DNA of 64,000 bases, from the NCBI RefSeq assembly GCF_003672135.1, contig NC_039507.1:15182278-15246277 (forward strand). The letters are read 5' to 3'. Shown one piece after another: positions 14,701-29,700 of this stretch. Position 1 is the stretch's first letter, and every line of letters starts with the position of its first letter. Position numbers and translations under genes: made by a program. The notes under the pieces were generated by a model. The model was not told the DNA's origin, ran no database searches, and worked only from the letters and a program-made list of their open reading frames with translations. The DNA is from Ooceraea biroi (lineage: Eukaryota; Arthropoda; Insecta; Hymenoptera; Formicidae).

Positions 14701-17700
14701 CCTACATATATACATAATAGATGTACATAGATATGCGTACTTGGCAGGATACGGGTACTTTGCAGGATTTATGCAGATTATCATCAGGTAATAGTGCGTA
14801 CCTTGACGTAATTATTATACGTCCTACATCATTATTATACGTACATATAATTGACGTATATTCAGTGAAATATTATAATTGATGAACGGTTAACAATTAT
14901 TATGAAATTGTTGAAAGATTGTCTAAACTCGCACAATCTCTCGTTAGTTTCAAAATATCGAGAGATATCGATATTTTTAATTTACTCGTGTAAATTGGGT
15001 ACACACATACATTTCCTTCAAACTTGCATTTCAAGCGAAACGGCGCGTTTTTCGAGGCTCATCATATTTCGTTTTCTCAGTGGTTCCGACAGCGGTAAAC
15101 GATAAATGATGAGACGTTCGCTGGCTCGAATATAATGCCGCAACGAAGAAGAAAGGAAAGAAGCGGGCTTTATGCTTACGTATAAACAAAGCGCAGTGAC
15201 GAGCAGCCGTCGCGTCTCGCGTCATTCGCGAACGCGATCGTGGTGCAGCAACGCGTAAAGCGCATCCGTGCGCCGTTTTATTCATGAGAAACGTGGCATT
15301 CTCCAGGGCATCTTACTCGCAATTACCTCGCACCCGAAGAAAAACGGCTCGAATTCTCGTTTGTTACAATAACGCCGCCATTGCGTCGTCTTCGGCAGCG
15401 CCGTCGCGGTCTCTTCCCGCTCCCCGCTCTCGTCCCCATATATTCCCGTTCGTATTCAGGATTACTGAATATCAGGACACGGATTCCCGTAATCCCGGCC
15501 ATACCTCAGAAATTCGCGAGAATCCTGTCGCGTGTCGCTCCCGCCCGACTTGTGTATATGCCGCCGGTTGGTTGGATCTCCTTCTGCGCCGCATAACGGG
15601 GGCGGAATGACGCGATGCACCAAGGTGTACTCTTGCCTCGCGCATTCGAGGGTTTCCGCCTCTTTACGTTAATTCAAAATATATTTTACGTCATATGACA
15701 CGGATCGTCTACGTGCGCGCATCTCGCGACGTCTCAAGCGAAAAGAACCAATTCGCGTATGAATATGTTATATCGTTATATGTTATACGTATTATATATA
15801 TCGTATTTCGCTATCAATGTGAGCAATGTCGTTTATGTGTTTGAAATGGTGAATATTCCATTAAAAAACATGGTATAGGAATGCAATGTTATGAAAAGAA
15901 AAATATGTGAATCTAGTTTCATACACGCATTGTTTTTTGTCCCGCAGATTGTTAAATGATTTCAGCTTAATAGGAAAATTAGACATTGAACAGCCACTGT
16001 ATGTTCTGTATAATACTGTATAACACTGTATGCTCAAAATATCGAAAATAAGAAAGATGGTTATTATGCGAAAAGTTGATAAGAGAAAATTAAAAGCTGG
16101 CAAAATATTACAGATTAAAATATCCATCTTATTTTAATAGGTTTGCATCATTGATCAGATTGTTTCTGGCACTTCTCAAATCATGAAAAAAAGAAAATTC
16201 GATCAGTTTCCTATTTTGAGTATTTTTTTAAGTCGAGCGATACGTTACTAGTTACTAGATACGTTACTAGTTCCGCTGTATAATATCCGCATTTCAGTTA
16301 AACGGCTTTTCGGTTGGTACATACGGTCGATTTGATTTGTCCGAGCTGTTCGGTATATCGTGGTAATTAATTTCTTGATCAGGAAACGGAACACGCGTGT
16401 CGGCCTAAACATTCGTCAGCGTTGGCGGAAAGCCAACGAACTGCCTGTTGAGCCCACCCCCGTTAGAAATTTCACCCAACCATTCATTGTTTTCGTGACT
16501 TGAAGACAGCGTGCGACAGTTGGCTGAATCACGATATTTATATCGTCAAACGAAGGCCAACGTTTATTTCCCGCTTCACCTCGCCGCTACCGAGGCTCTT
16601 ATTCGCGTTTTGCGATATCGGCGTTCCGAGTTTATGCTGCATTATTTTCTATAATACGACTACGTCGCGATGCTGCACAATGCAAACGATAAATATGCGA
16701 TAAGCTGTATACACAAGCCGGTGAAATATATTTGTTACATTGTGTTGTAATGTAATTAAATCACATATGTAATCAAAATACAGTTTATGCATTACATATT
16801 GCAGCGTGTTTAAATTTAACTATAGTTAAATCTAAATATAACTTAAATATAAATCGATTATACTTAGGTTTATTACACGTATACCCCGGTTGATAAAAGG
16901 TATACACTAATTCTTGTAAATAGGATCATCGATATCAGTAAATATAATTTTTTTTCTATATCGTAAAATTCGTGCATTTCTGTTATCTTTTTGTTCTTCA
17001 TTCTGTCATCCTACAGCGAGAAATCAGAACCGTATAATTGTCGCGACTCTCTGGCAAGTGGCCAAACCGATCTGCCTGTTGGATCATCTACTAGACGTTT
17101 TAAAGTACCATGTATGTAAAGGATAAAAACAAAAACATAAAAGCAGCATTTCGACCATGCATCGTTGGCGTTATAATACCTATTTATTATTCTTGCAACA
17201 ATGAAAAACTGTAACGAGTACATTGAGCGTGAAAAAGAGAAACATTCTAGTTTCTGTAGAAACTACTTAAATCTTTACTAATATCTAGAGTATGCATATC
17301 TTCTTATATAGTTCATATATAGTTTTATATAATTTTAGAAAATAACAAATGCACGGTTCAAAAATACATGATTAGAATATTATACAATAAATAATGATTA
17401 ACACTATAATCATCTCTTTAATTTTATAATGATTTTATTTATGATTACACGATTATTATAGATTAAAAAAAAAATAAAATTAATAGGTTCTCGATGATAA
17501 TTTGTGTGTAAAATCAATAGTTGAAAAATAATTTTTTCAAATATTATGTCTCTTTGTGTCTTTGGAGAACATTGCAAGTATATGACTAATGATAGAATGA
17601 TCACGACCAACGTGACAGAATGCTGTTTGGATTTTACATTTGGCATGAATTAATAGGCGTGAATTTGAGAGAAAGATCTCTTCATGACGTTAGACAGATG

Positions 17701-20700
17701 TTTAATTCTTAGTGGTCCAATGCGGCGTGAGAATTATTTATTCTACGACCAAGTGCTACGATGTCACTTCGCCGAGAGTGCTCATTCATTGCCAGTCGTA
17801 AACAGTCCTTTTTATACCGGAGTCCGGACTGTCATCGTACTCTGCGTGTCATTAACGGCGTCATTAATAAATGTCCGCGAATAATCGCATTTGCGATGTG
17901 GAACTTGGATCGAAGATAATTACATACATGGCAGTACATTTCGGATTTCTCTATATACTACAGTCGTTGTTACATCGTGAAATGCATCCAATTACGATCT
18001 ACGACGGATGATTATATTCTGTGCGACAGCCGATGACTCTTTCACATCATTTGTCGAAACCATTTGCAATATGCAATCTATTGGAATAACAGATTGAAGG
18101 TTCATAGAATAAATTTATTTTCAAAGGACAGCATACTACGGAGGATCATCATAGAGGATCAACTATTTTTTTAAATACAGGAATTTCAATTAATGCAATT
18201 TTTATGAATGCATTTTTGTTAATGCTCTAGAAACTATGGCTTATATCAATATGACTTATATTGTTGGGTTTCCATTGAATAGATATAGTGATCACTTTAC
18301 TGAGAAATGATTGAGATGAGCTTAACATAAAGATTGATTAATTCTTTCTATCTTGTGCAAATAAAGATATCGATAAATCTAATTAACTTTATTAGAATGG
18401 ATCTGTGGTGTCGAACTCACCGAAGATAATACCAATTTCAATCCTGTTGATTGGGAATTCGTCGAAGATGGTCCTTGCACTGAAATGTTATTGTGTGACC
18501 TAGAGTAAATTTTTTCCGGGTGATTCGACGACCGATTCGCCGTCCATTTCCCGTGACTCCTCGATTGATTTCCTCTTGGCTGTTCGGTTGGCTCTTTGCT
18601 CATTTCCCGCGAGCTCCTCATGGCTTTTTCCCCGGACGGAGAAAAACTACCTCTGAGACTACGTCTGAATTATCAGCAGATATCGAAACCGATATAATTC
18701 CGCCGAGTTTAAATTTCAATATTGTCATACGGAAGCAACTCTTTTGTTTGTTTGCTATCACGCACATATAATACCTAATTGATGTAAATTCTTTCACGCG
18801 TACTTCTAACATCAGAAATTGAGAAACTCTTTTTAAAATTTTATAAATTTTACAAGTTTTGGTTTTTAATATTTCTAGCATCGACGATTGTAAATGTAAA
18901 CATTGTCAAAGAAAGTTTATAAAATCTCGACATGTGACTCTGGCCATAAATATTTGATTAAAAGCGTAAAAGGATCGTTTTTCTTCAATATTGTTTTTTT
19001 TTCTTTTATTTCAGTCTTTTATCTCGTGCAATTTTTCATATGTATACAAGACACAACGAAGCCATTTCCGTATCAAGCTGTGTTTGTATTCCGCTCTAAG
19101 CTTCATAGCAATGTAGGCTAATCACAGATTTACCGTGCTCTTTGTCGTTCTTGTTCCCCTCGTTTTGCCGGTACTTTTCTTTCGGCCACGAATAACCCCG
19201 ACTCTTTTATCTTGAGTGGCTTCCTCTTCTTTCCCTTGTACGAGTTCCACCCTTAACCCTTGACGTCGCGACAGCTTTTTGTTGCGTTCTTGCATTGCAC
19301 GATGTGCGTCATCGATGCCGTCCGTTCTGAGGTCTTGTTTATTTTTGCTACGACATCGGCGTACCATGACTACCTGGCATGATTGTCATTAGTGGCATAA
19401 AGCGACGATTAGATGATCGATTCACTTCGAATGATGGACAAAGAATGATAGCTTATGGGTTTAAATGTGCGTTTTGAAATAAAATATCATTGTGAGTAAA
19501 TGTAACATAAATACAGTAAATAATGCAAAACTATAATTGATATATAGCATAAATACAAAATTTCAAGATATAATTTTATATATTTCCAAATACTAATTAT
19601 TTATTTAACGGTTCATTTGTTTTCACAGTAGACAGATAAGATTAATTTAATACTTACAAGTAAGTATGTATGTATGTGCGTGTGTGTGTGTGTGTGTAAT
19701 TTTTAGTAAGCTGAAGATAATTTCTATCCTATTGTGCTTTGACTGTATTTATCCAAGTATTGGATACTTGGCAATTTGACATCTTTTGCCGCCGTTGAAT
19801 GAAATATGTTTGCTCTTATGGTGGGTAATGCAAAATATACTCTTTTCCAAAGATATCGATATCCGCGTTTAAAAATTGATACGTACTTCCTTCGAGAGCG
19901 AATCGATGCATAACGAAACGCGGCGAGAACGCGTGCGCGGTTACAAATTTATGAATCGTGACTTTTTTTTCTGGATCGAGCATACTTATACGATTCGCCG
20001 AAGTGCGATTTAAGTGAGAGACCAGTAATGGCCAGCCATCGAAATACACTTCCAACGATTATCGCCAACGCGAGTGCTCGGCGAAACCTTGAAATATTGA
20101 TTTGCTCGTTGAAGCTGATTTAATCGGCGGTCCAGCATAGAATCCTCGCCCGTTAGAATCCGTAAACAACTTTGACTAACGTTTAAATGCACTTTTATAC
20201 GCTCGCTGGAAGCGAGCGGTTTACTTTTCTTGGATATCATAATTTCGGCGCAGTTTAATATCATGTCAATGCGATGCCGTTATGTCATATTGAGCTCGTA
20301 AGGATGAAACGCGTATATAGAAGATTGAAAGAGGCAAGAATCGTAAACGTGTCGTTTGTGTTTAATGTGTATGTATAGTTGAATTTAAATAGTTAGATAA
20401 AAATAATAAATGAAACAATGTGCACATGTCTCGTAACGCGACAGCGGATTTACAATCGAGATAAACGGGGCGAGATATGAATAGATGACACGTAGAAAGA
20501 AAAGAAATACATCTATGCGGTTATGAAAGCAGCGGTGACATTTCCCCCCAGCCTCGCACGCCGAGGAAATCTCTCTGAGAATTCAATCAGTTTAATCCCG
20601 TAAAAGTGTGTGTGAACGATAGCGAAGATTATGGATACTCTCTCTCTCTCTCTCTCTCTTTCTGCTGAGGTCTATAAATATGCACGATATGAGAAGCGCT

Positions 20701-23700
20701 TACTTGAGGAGGGATCGTTTTATCGTCGTCACGTTCCGCAGATTTGCAGTCTTCTAACCGATTTGATTTATCGCGTTCAGCGTGACTGGTCGTCGCTCGA
20801 TGAAACGTTTTAAATTTGCAGCTCGGTCGCGTAATTAAAGGCTTCTCGTTAAACGTACGGGCGATATTCTCCAGGCCGTTAATTGCGTCCGCGTGTGTAC
20901 GCGACACTCGCATTTAGACATGAAATCGAGTAAATAACGAACACGCGATGATTTGCGGTTTCCAGAATATACATGTGAATGTAATATAAATTTCTAGTTT
21001 CGAGATGTATAATCTATATTGGATTGCTTCAGTTTCACTGATTTGCGAAATTAATTTAGTATTCTTGCATATTTTAAGAATTCATAACGCTCTTAACATG
21101 ACTGTCAACCTAATGGATTATGATTTTTGATTCACGATGTGCTCGAACATGATACACGGATAGATAATTGGTCTGTTGATTTTTTAACCCGCACGGGAAG
21201 CTACTGGCGCATCTATTTGATGCTACAAATATTTATGTTGTGTAGCGTATGCTACATAGAATCGTGCGTCGTTGCTATAGAAAACATATTGATACAGATT
21301 GCACGAACTAGATGTTGCGCGATTCGGTAAAGCCAGTATTTACGATTTGGTATCGGTTGTGCCAAAACTGCACGATTACAATGAAATTTAGTCGTAACAA
21401 ACAAAGGCTAACAAATAAAACGAAATCCCGTCGTAACTTATATTCGGTTAAATCATGTGTTCTAATACTTACGTTTGAATGATATATTAAAGTAAATTAG
21501 AGTTTGTTAGACATATCAGTATTTCTCTACATAAAAGTAATTTGGAGCATACAACAATCTCCTGCATGCGTTAGCTGTTTCACTCATGGATCCCCTTTTC
21601 AAGACAGTTTATTCGCGACTGATGGGTTAAAATCTGGGCAACTATGTACGATGGAGTCACGCGAGACTAGCGAAGGAAATGGAATTTCGAACGAACGTCG
21701 AAGTAATCACGAGGAATTAGCGGGGACGCCAAGTGCCATTAAAATTCCGTTTCTCGCACGATAGGATAACTGTTTTCGAGGCTCGTAGCAAGTTTGAACC
21801 CTCGTGATTGGCGATCTTCGAGAAAGGAATGAGCGTCTTCCTTCCATCGACATTTTACAGCGTCGAAAAGTCATGAAACCTGGTACGGCCTCTCTCTTAG
21901 GAGAAACACAGAAAGGGAGTTTGGAGCGATAAAATCGCCATTTTGAGAATCCTCTCGCCAAAGTTTCGCCCGGAGAGTTAATCGGTGGCTGCCGTCTTCT
22001 ATAGGCTTCGTCCTGCATTGAGGCAGATTAGGGAATCCCTCTCAAGACCAAGAGGATTCGCGTTCGTAAATTCTCGCGAACCTTTCCGTGGCACTTATCT
22101 TCAGCTTTATTGTCCATTCCAGACACTTTGGCGCAGAGGATGCGCTATTAACTTTTAGAAGGGCCTAACTCTTAATAACCGTATTTACAAGAGGGTGCTT
22201 GTGCTAATTAACGAGCCCAGTGATAGCGACATAAATGGATTACTTATATCGCCTCGCCTTGCGATTTGAAGAGTAATACTAAAGGTGTGACTATTAATAT
22301 CTTAAATTATCTAAACATTATATTAAAATTACTTTTAATAATTTAGAAGTGAACGGAATAATTAAGCTCGCAACCGAGAAAAGATACATGTCGCATTTGT
22401 CGCAGCAGAAAACTGCGATGAAAATATACGCCAATGAAAAAGTTGATTGACTAGCACATTGCTGATAATGATTTGTTTTTGTTGCTGCTCACTATATGAT
22501 CGCATTACGTATAAATATCACATTACGCATTAACAACCGCAACTTAATTTGAGACACTTGGATGATGCTGAAATTATTTTGGTGGGCTAACAGTGGCCCA
22601 CCAAATCACGCAAACTCCTCTCCATCACGTAAATCCTTACAATTAAGCCGAGAATTCACGAAACGAAAATTATATTGTGGTTATATCAAATATCATTCAT
22701 AATATTAAAGATAACGCTTATTTTATCTTGCTTATTTTATTGTGCTTTTATTAATACAAATCTGGAAATACTCTATAAATGTATTTCTTTCTCTAATTAT
22801 CTACTTATCAACTTTGATCTACTTACATTAAAGAAATATTATATACTTGTAAACTGAATTTCTTCTTCGTTTCTTTGTTCGTTTATACTATAATCAATAA
22901 TTTTAATAACTTAAAATTAATTAGATATGTCAATTTCGGTGTATCCTCGAGATTGTCAGATACTTTTGGCTTCAGCTCGTAAATACATTATTTATTGTTC
23001 GTCAGCAGTACTATGCTATCGTCCGTGACACAATTGAATTCATCGGTAATGTATAGTATTCACTAAGGAGTTTATCCCATTTGTTGTTGCAGGGGCTTCG
23101 GGAAACAGGGATATCAGTGCCAAGGTAAGAAGGTCAAGACCGATCTCATCGGCTTTACGACTTGCCCAGGTGTGACCATGAGGAGGAACTTGGGGCATGT
23201 TTTGCTTGTGTTTCAGTCTGTAGTTTCGTCGTTCACAAGCGATGTCACGAATACGTGACCTTCACGTGTCCGGGGGCTGACAAAGGAGCCGACTCGGACG
23301 TGAGTACCAACATTATATTTAATGCCGAATACATACCTTCTCCACATACTCCTTACCGCGCAGACTATCTCGTCTTTTCTTCCCTTTTGTCCACAGTCAA
23401 GGATTCTCTCGGAAGCTTTCGATGAAAATTGGATTCTGCAAGCTCTCATAGACTCTGCGTTGTTCATTTCATTCATAGAATTAATTACACAAATCCCAAT
23501 TATATACTTGATGTTTAAGATCAAATCGCGCTAGATGGAATTTAATCATTCTTTAATAAAATAATTAATAACTTGTTAAGTATGCTACAATTTTCTTTCG
23601 TGTTTGTAAGTTTTATAATACAACTTTCACTTTTAAGACGAATTGAATAAGAAATTGAAAGTTTGAATAGAAGATTTAAAAAGTTCAACTATTAATATGT

Positions 23701-26700
23701 ACGTTTTTTTCTTTTCCAAGTTTCTCCTCTTTCTATAAGAATATTCTAACGTATTCTAACGTAACGTAACATGTTTCTTCCTCTGTATATTAATATTATT
23801 TTAATCGAGATCTACGTAATAATCTTGCATTATAAACGGTCCAAGGAGATAGAACTTTAGAAGCATGACAAAAGTCTCTTTATGGTGGGTGTCGAGAAAT
23901 AGGTCACAGAGTAGCTTGAGGACTGGTCAAGCTGGCCAAGGGAGTCAAATAACTATTTGACACGTTAGCTATTAAAGTCTCGTGCTTTAGCGGTACTTCA
24001 TCACTGCGGCCCTTTGATTCTTGAAAAGTCGGGAGTGTTCCATAAAAAATGAAAATGCCCATCGATATATCAAATATTAATATATCATTTTAATAAAACG
24101 ACGTTCTTAAAGTTCTCTCAACTGTGATAGATGATGATGTAGAATTTCCTTGCGAAAAGTGCCTCACATCAAATTTGTTCCTTGTAAACGATTTTAAAAA
24201 TCAGAATTGCATCATGCACGCGATGCCTTTATACATACTATATATAATATGTATGTATGTATGTATGTATGTGTAATGACATAAAATCTATTATAATTTA
24301 AACATAAAGACAAGTCATTTATCATCATTTCCGAATGTAAAAAGAATGGCGGCTAAATGGCGGATTATTTGATTATCTCTACCATAATGTTTCAGCAGCT
24401 TGCGATTAAAAAAAGTACTAAATCTCTTGTTATAAAATTTTTATGATGGGAATATAAGATATCAAAATAAATTGTGATATACAGCGGCAACTTTTATCTT
24501 TCTTTGTGAAGAAATGGAAATGATTACAGAAAGACGGTGATAATAAAGAAGTAGACCTAATTTGTTTTCGTTCATGCATAAATTCTCTTTATCGAATTTA
24601 ATCTGACAATGAGTGTCAGTAATTACGATTAAGATTATCTCAAATATAATTAAGAAAAAGCAAAAGAATTTATTAATTGCAAAAAGAGGAAAAGCTAATG
24701 CACTAGCTTTATTTATAACGCAACAACCCTGAACTACATTCGTGTGATAATAACAAAGTAAGAAAAAAGGGTGTCATCATGTGTAGACGACAGAAAACTT
24801 TTCATTAGATTAATTCGAACCGCAAAGAGGTTTAAGTTCCGTGTGTAAATACGGGAGAATAGAATAGATGAGACGGAGCTGGTTCACAAGCGTGACGTCC
24901 AACTGAGTGTACGCTAATTAGCTACTGCATAGACGCTGCTAAACGCGTGTGAAACGTCGTCCACTGTCCCGTCACCGCAAGGTGCTAAAGGGTTGGAGAA
25001 GGGCGGTAGCATGTATAATCAATATCGAGGTCATTTTCGAAGGCTGCGATAAATCGCGCGCCGTCACCTTGTGTAAATGGATAATAATAACGCACGCGTA
25101 TAGTGCGCGTTAGTAATTCATTCGGTCAATCTGCTGTAAGAGGATGCTCTCTACTTAGCCTGACGCGCATTGACAGAAGCAAATTAATTGGGCTATAAAA
25201 TCATGTAACGCCTCTTGGAAATTGCTATGTTGCGTTTACAAAATTTATAAGAAGAAGTTGGAGAGGTTCCACTTTGCTACAAATTGCAGCATGCTTATTT
25301 AATGCTACTCTGTTAAAGCCATTAACCAGTAGAAATTGAGCTACGAGAACATATGAGAATTATACGCATTTTACGTATATTCGTCAAATTGCATGGAGAT
25401 GTTAAGTAAACCTGCGAGACGCAATGTGTTCTTCAAACACTCCGATCGGGATGCCAATGATAAATTTGACGAGTAAATTTTAAATCGTTTCCATTCGCAT
25501 TCGAGTAAAATTTTTAACGATCTATGTCTCTTAATAAGAGAAGCGGATTAGTCTGTTAACAATTCATTATGTCTCGAGATGAGAGCTTCAACGTCCAGAG
25601 ATTAAGAGCAGCTTCAAAATACAGAAACTCTTGCGTCGTTTGCGAGTTTCCTTACAATTGAAATACGTGAGGTAAAATTGCAGGGAGAGATTTATCGCGA
25701 CACACCGGACGACTCGGTGCTCGGTACATCCTTTTTATCTCTCGGCCAGCAGGACTCGTCGCTTAAAGGAGCAACGAGCTAACGAGACCGGAACCAGCCG
25801 AGAGGTAAGAGGATAATGAGATAAGAAGATCCTTGACTAGGATAAAGGGAAGACAATGACGGGAAACAACCACACCCCGGGGCTAAGAAGGGCTGTATGT
25901 TCTATTTCCACATTTGTCTCGCACCACGCTCACCGCCGATCAGCCTAAGCTAACCGCGTCCTTTTGCGCTTCGTTTAACCACGCTTCGTGTAACCACCTC
26001 TACGCGACAACCACCGAAGCTTGTCGGAACATGTACATTGGGATGTCGCTCCTGATGTATTCGCCCGGGAGGCTGAAGACGTTTTCGGCTCGAAACAGGC
26101 TTTCCTTCTTTTACCGAAAGTGAGTAAATGGATACGTACAAGATAAGAGATACCGCATGTACAGATGGAATTCGATTTTGGTACTTTGAATAGTTCCAGC
26201 GCGGCCATGATAAAACTTTACTTTGCTCGACGACAGATAGACTGTTAACGCGAAATCTAGCATGTCTTATCTAGTCCAAACCGATTGATAAATTATAGTC
26301 GAACTTCTTTCTTCGCCAGTATACGTATATGCAATGAGACACGTTTAATCGACAAACTGGCAATATTGATAAATGTTCTGTTCACGTCACATCATCTCGA
26401 GATGAAGAAGGATACCAGTATTCGAGTCGCAAGCGTTTTCCCCTTGTCGCGTAAGAAAAGGGTTTTACTCATCTCTGGGAGTTTCCGACAAAACTAATCG
26501 AAAGTTCCCGCAGTTTCCCTTTGATCCTGATCGCTGGACTCCTCATTCCGCTCCTGCCCCTCGGTGCTTCTGCGCTTCAAAGGTAATCCTTTCCGTGCCT
26601 ATTGATCCGCGCCAATATCGACGATCGTGGATTTCCCCGTAAGTCGCATAATGCCTTTTTATTGTTGGATGCGAGCTGCAACAAAGGAGAAAAAGCGAGA

Positions 26701-29700
26701 GCGAAAGCGCGGATGTAGCTTCGTTTTTCTTATCCTTCCGGTGCGCAGGAAATCACGCAGTTGTTAACGAACGCGAGGATAGAATCTGCGAATGTTTCCG
26801 TATGCATACGGTAAGCTTTGTTGAACAATGTCGATGCATCGGTTCATTTCGCGATATCATCTTTCGGAGTTTCCGTTTACCAAAGGGGGAGGGAGAAATA
26901 GGCAAGATCATGCAATCAAATCTCGAAGTGCAATTAGCGAGCAACCACATCTCGTGGGGTAATTGCAGTATATATGCCGTAACTATATCGCGGTTGACGA
27001 TGCAGTTTACGTTTCTCAGCTTTCGCTTTGCCTGCATCTTCGACGACTAAGAACGGCGAACCTTTGAGAGTAGGTGCCTCCGTCAGGCTGGCCGGATAAT
27101 TACCAATAACAAGGTGGTTACGAATAATGAGCTGCTACTCAGAAGCTAATCGAGTTCGCGCCTCTACCGGTCAAACTTCTTGTCGAGCGATGCGGAGGCG
27201 CCCACTCTCGAGGTAACCGGAAGCACCGGAAGGCTTAATGCATCCGTTACGCGCCGGACTTGCAGCAACCACCGGAGCCCGCGGAACTTCCTGCGAAGCT
27301 TGTTTCGGTTTCCGTTACCAGCCCGTGCGTTATCCAGGAAGCGACAGCAGCTGCTATACAGTGGTTTCGGAAAGTTGTCGAAACACAGGCTGCACTGCTG
27401 TTTCATCCTATTTTGATTTAGAGATTCGTGATTTAGAGTCCAAACTTGCCGGCGATTCCGCGCTGCTGCGTTGCAACTTGCTGTCCACGAGTCTGGAAAA
27501 TATCGGTTTTTTGCGTATCTTTCATTTGCTGCCGTTTCAAAATTGATCAGGCAAAAGACGGTTCGACGAACTCGAACGTGTCGAAGTTGCGTCGACGCGC
27601 GAAACCGGAAGTGAATGGGAAATCCAACGATCCGTCCTCGTCGTTCCCTTTGTGTCTCCAGGATTACGATCCTCCCGTCCCCCTCCGTATAATCACCTTC
27701 ATCATCATTATCAGGCCCGAGGGCCTGCGTGTGTGTGCACGGTGTAATGGTGTAATAACGCAGGACACGCGGACGAAGCACCAATTCAAGCAACACACCT
27801 ACAACAGCCCCACCTTCTGTGACCACTGCGGTAGTCTTCTCTATGGTGTCATCCACCAGGGCATGAAGTGCCAAGGTATCATATCACTGAAAAGGACTGA
27901 AAAGAAAACGGAACCGACGAAAAACCAAGTGACCACACACGATACGGTCAAACGATGACCGTACATCTCACTCACACACACATATACACACACATACCTA
28001 CACACGCACACGAGGATATTCATACACATTACATAAACATCACGTTATATAACAGATATCGATACGATGTACAGTACACTTGTTACACGTTTTTCGTTTT
28101 CTTTCTGTTTTCTTGGCCCAGCGTGGTGTTGCTTTGTCTTCGTATTGTATCTCTTGGTTTCTCTCTTGTTCTCTCCTTCTCTCTGTAAATAATATTCGCT
28201 GTAAATATTGTACATTCTATAATGCTCGAGCAGTATTCTACGCTGTATTCTCGCCCGCCCTCACGGCGATGCTATCGAGATCCGATTAATCGCGTTAACA
28301 ACGATCGCGGAACGGACGCGGCAGCGGATGATTGTCTTCCTTATCCGCGCGCGCTACGTTCCGATGTATCTGCTAATGCGATTAGCGGCGCTTTTAATTA
28401 CATACGTTACATGATATATAATATATTTCTCAGCGTGGAAATTTTGCACTGACATTGTACACTGTCAGATGGCTTTTGTGCGCATTAACCGCGTCTCTCT
28501 GTCAGCAGGGACCCGATTCACACGTGGCTGCATATGCGTGTGTATGTGTGCGCGTGTGTGTATCATGTGTGGATTATTACGTATTAACTTGCATTAATTA
28601 TGCACCGTAAAGGGACCGTGATCTGTCTCGCGACACGAAAGGACAGGGAGAGATGAAAAGGAGAGAGCGTGGAATTCGCAGTGAAAACGAGAAGAGTGAA
28701 CAATACGATATGCCGAAGAAAATTCGGCCGAGAGAGACGCTTCACTCTCGTGCTCTCCTTGTCCTTTATACAATATATTATGGGTGCACCTTGACGCAAC
28801 CTTTTACGCAATCTTCTCTTTGTTACTCTCCTCGCATCCCGCGTATGAAAGGACTCTTTCCACTTACAATTAGTGTACATTTTAGTTAAATATTCGTGTC
28901 ATGTATCTACTCGGGATGCATATCCGCGCCTGTCCTTGGCTTGGAAAGTTGGGGTTTCAAAAGAATCCTCTTCTCCGATAATTGGATAAACTCGTCTCTG
29001 ACGAGTAATAATTAGGCCGGTAATATCGACCATTCTGGGACCGACACCAAGGAAAAAGAGAAAAAAGGAAAAGAAGAGCTCGCTTTGTGGAAATTGGTCG
29101 GTCCATGTGGAGAGCGCGGTTAGATATCGATGTGATGAAACTTCCCACTAAAACTGTAAATAATCCTTGTACAGTTATTGCACGGAAAAGATTATCCAAT
29201 GAGACCACATCATTGCCGACATGTCGGCCAAATTTGCATCTTTACGTAATAGCAATTCGATCACGATTTGTATACGTGTGTGTGTGCGTGTCGTGTGCGC
29301 GTGCATGATCGTCAATCAAAACTCTGCATATGCCTACAGAGGAAGATAATCAGAGGCCAGATCTTGCAAGTAGTTGTACTTTGAAGTTAAAAGTTAAAAT
29401 GCTGTGATACCTATAAAAAGGATATTGACAAGCATATATGTATGTGCGTGTATGCGTGCGTGTGTAAGTGTTGTATGTCCTGTATATACATACATATATG
29501 TAGAACTTAATTAACACAATGTTTTATATATAAATGTTTATTAAATTAGATAAATATTATGAAAAATAATATTTCTCTGACAAGTTATTTTTCCTAGGCA
29601 CGTGTAGACTTTTGGGATTAACGGCCTTTTCATCATTTTGTGTTCCTTCTGTCGACATCTTTTTCACTGCCACATGTTTCTGTTGCACCTAATTTGCACA

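Larger units (their letters stand above)
390..23092 (+). other. PKC intron 1, about 22.7 kb
   Basis: No exon with a recognised protein match was found here on either strand. It alternates AT-rich stretches with GC/CpG-richer islands (about 10.6-15.7 kb, also 11.3-12.1 kb). It holds the microsatellites and palindromes listed separately. Such long first introns commonly carry enhancers or alternative promoters, but I identified none. Confidence 0.85.

Noticed and set aside
14246..14791. 181-codon plus-strand open frame in PKC intron 1
   Set aside because: Arg/Pro-rich translation with no motif, overlapped by similar open frames in other phases; best explained by high CpG content.
27164..27874. 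236-codon open frame on the minus strand across PKC exon 4A
   Set aside because: It runs antisense through a verified PKC exon, has no recognisable domain, and lies in a GC-rich patch where stops are rare.
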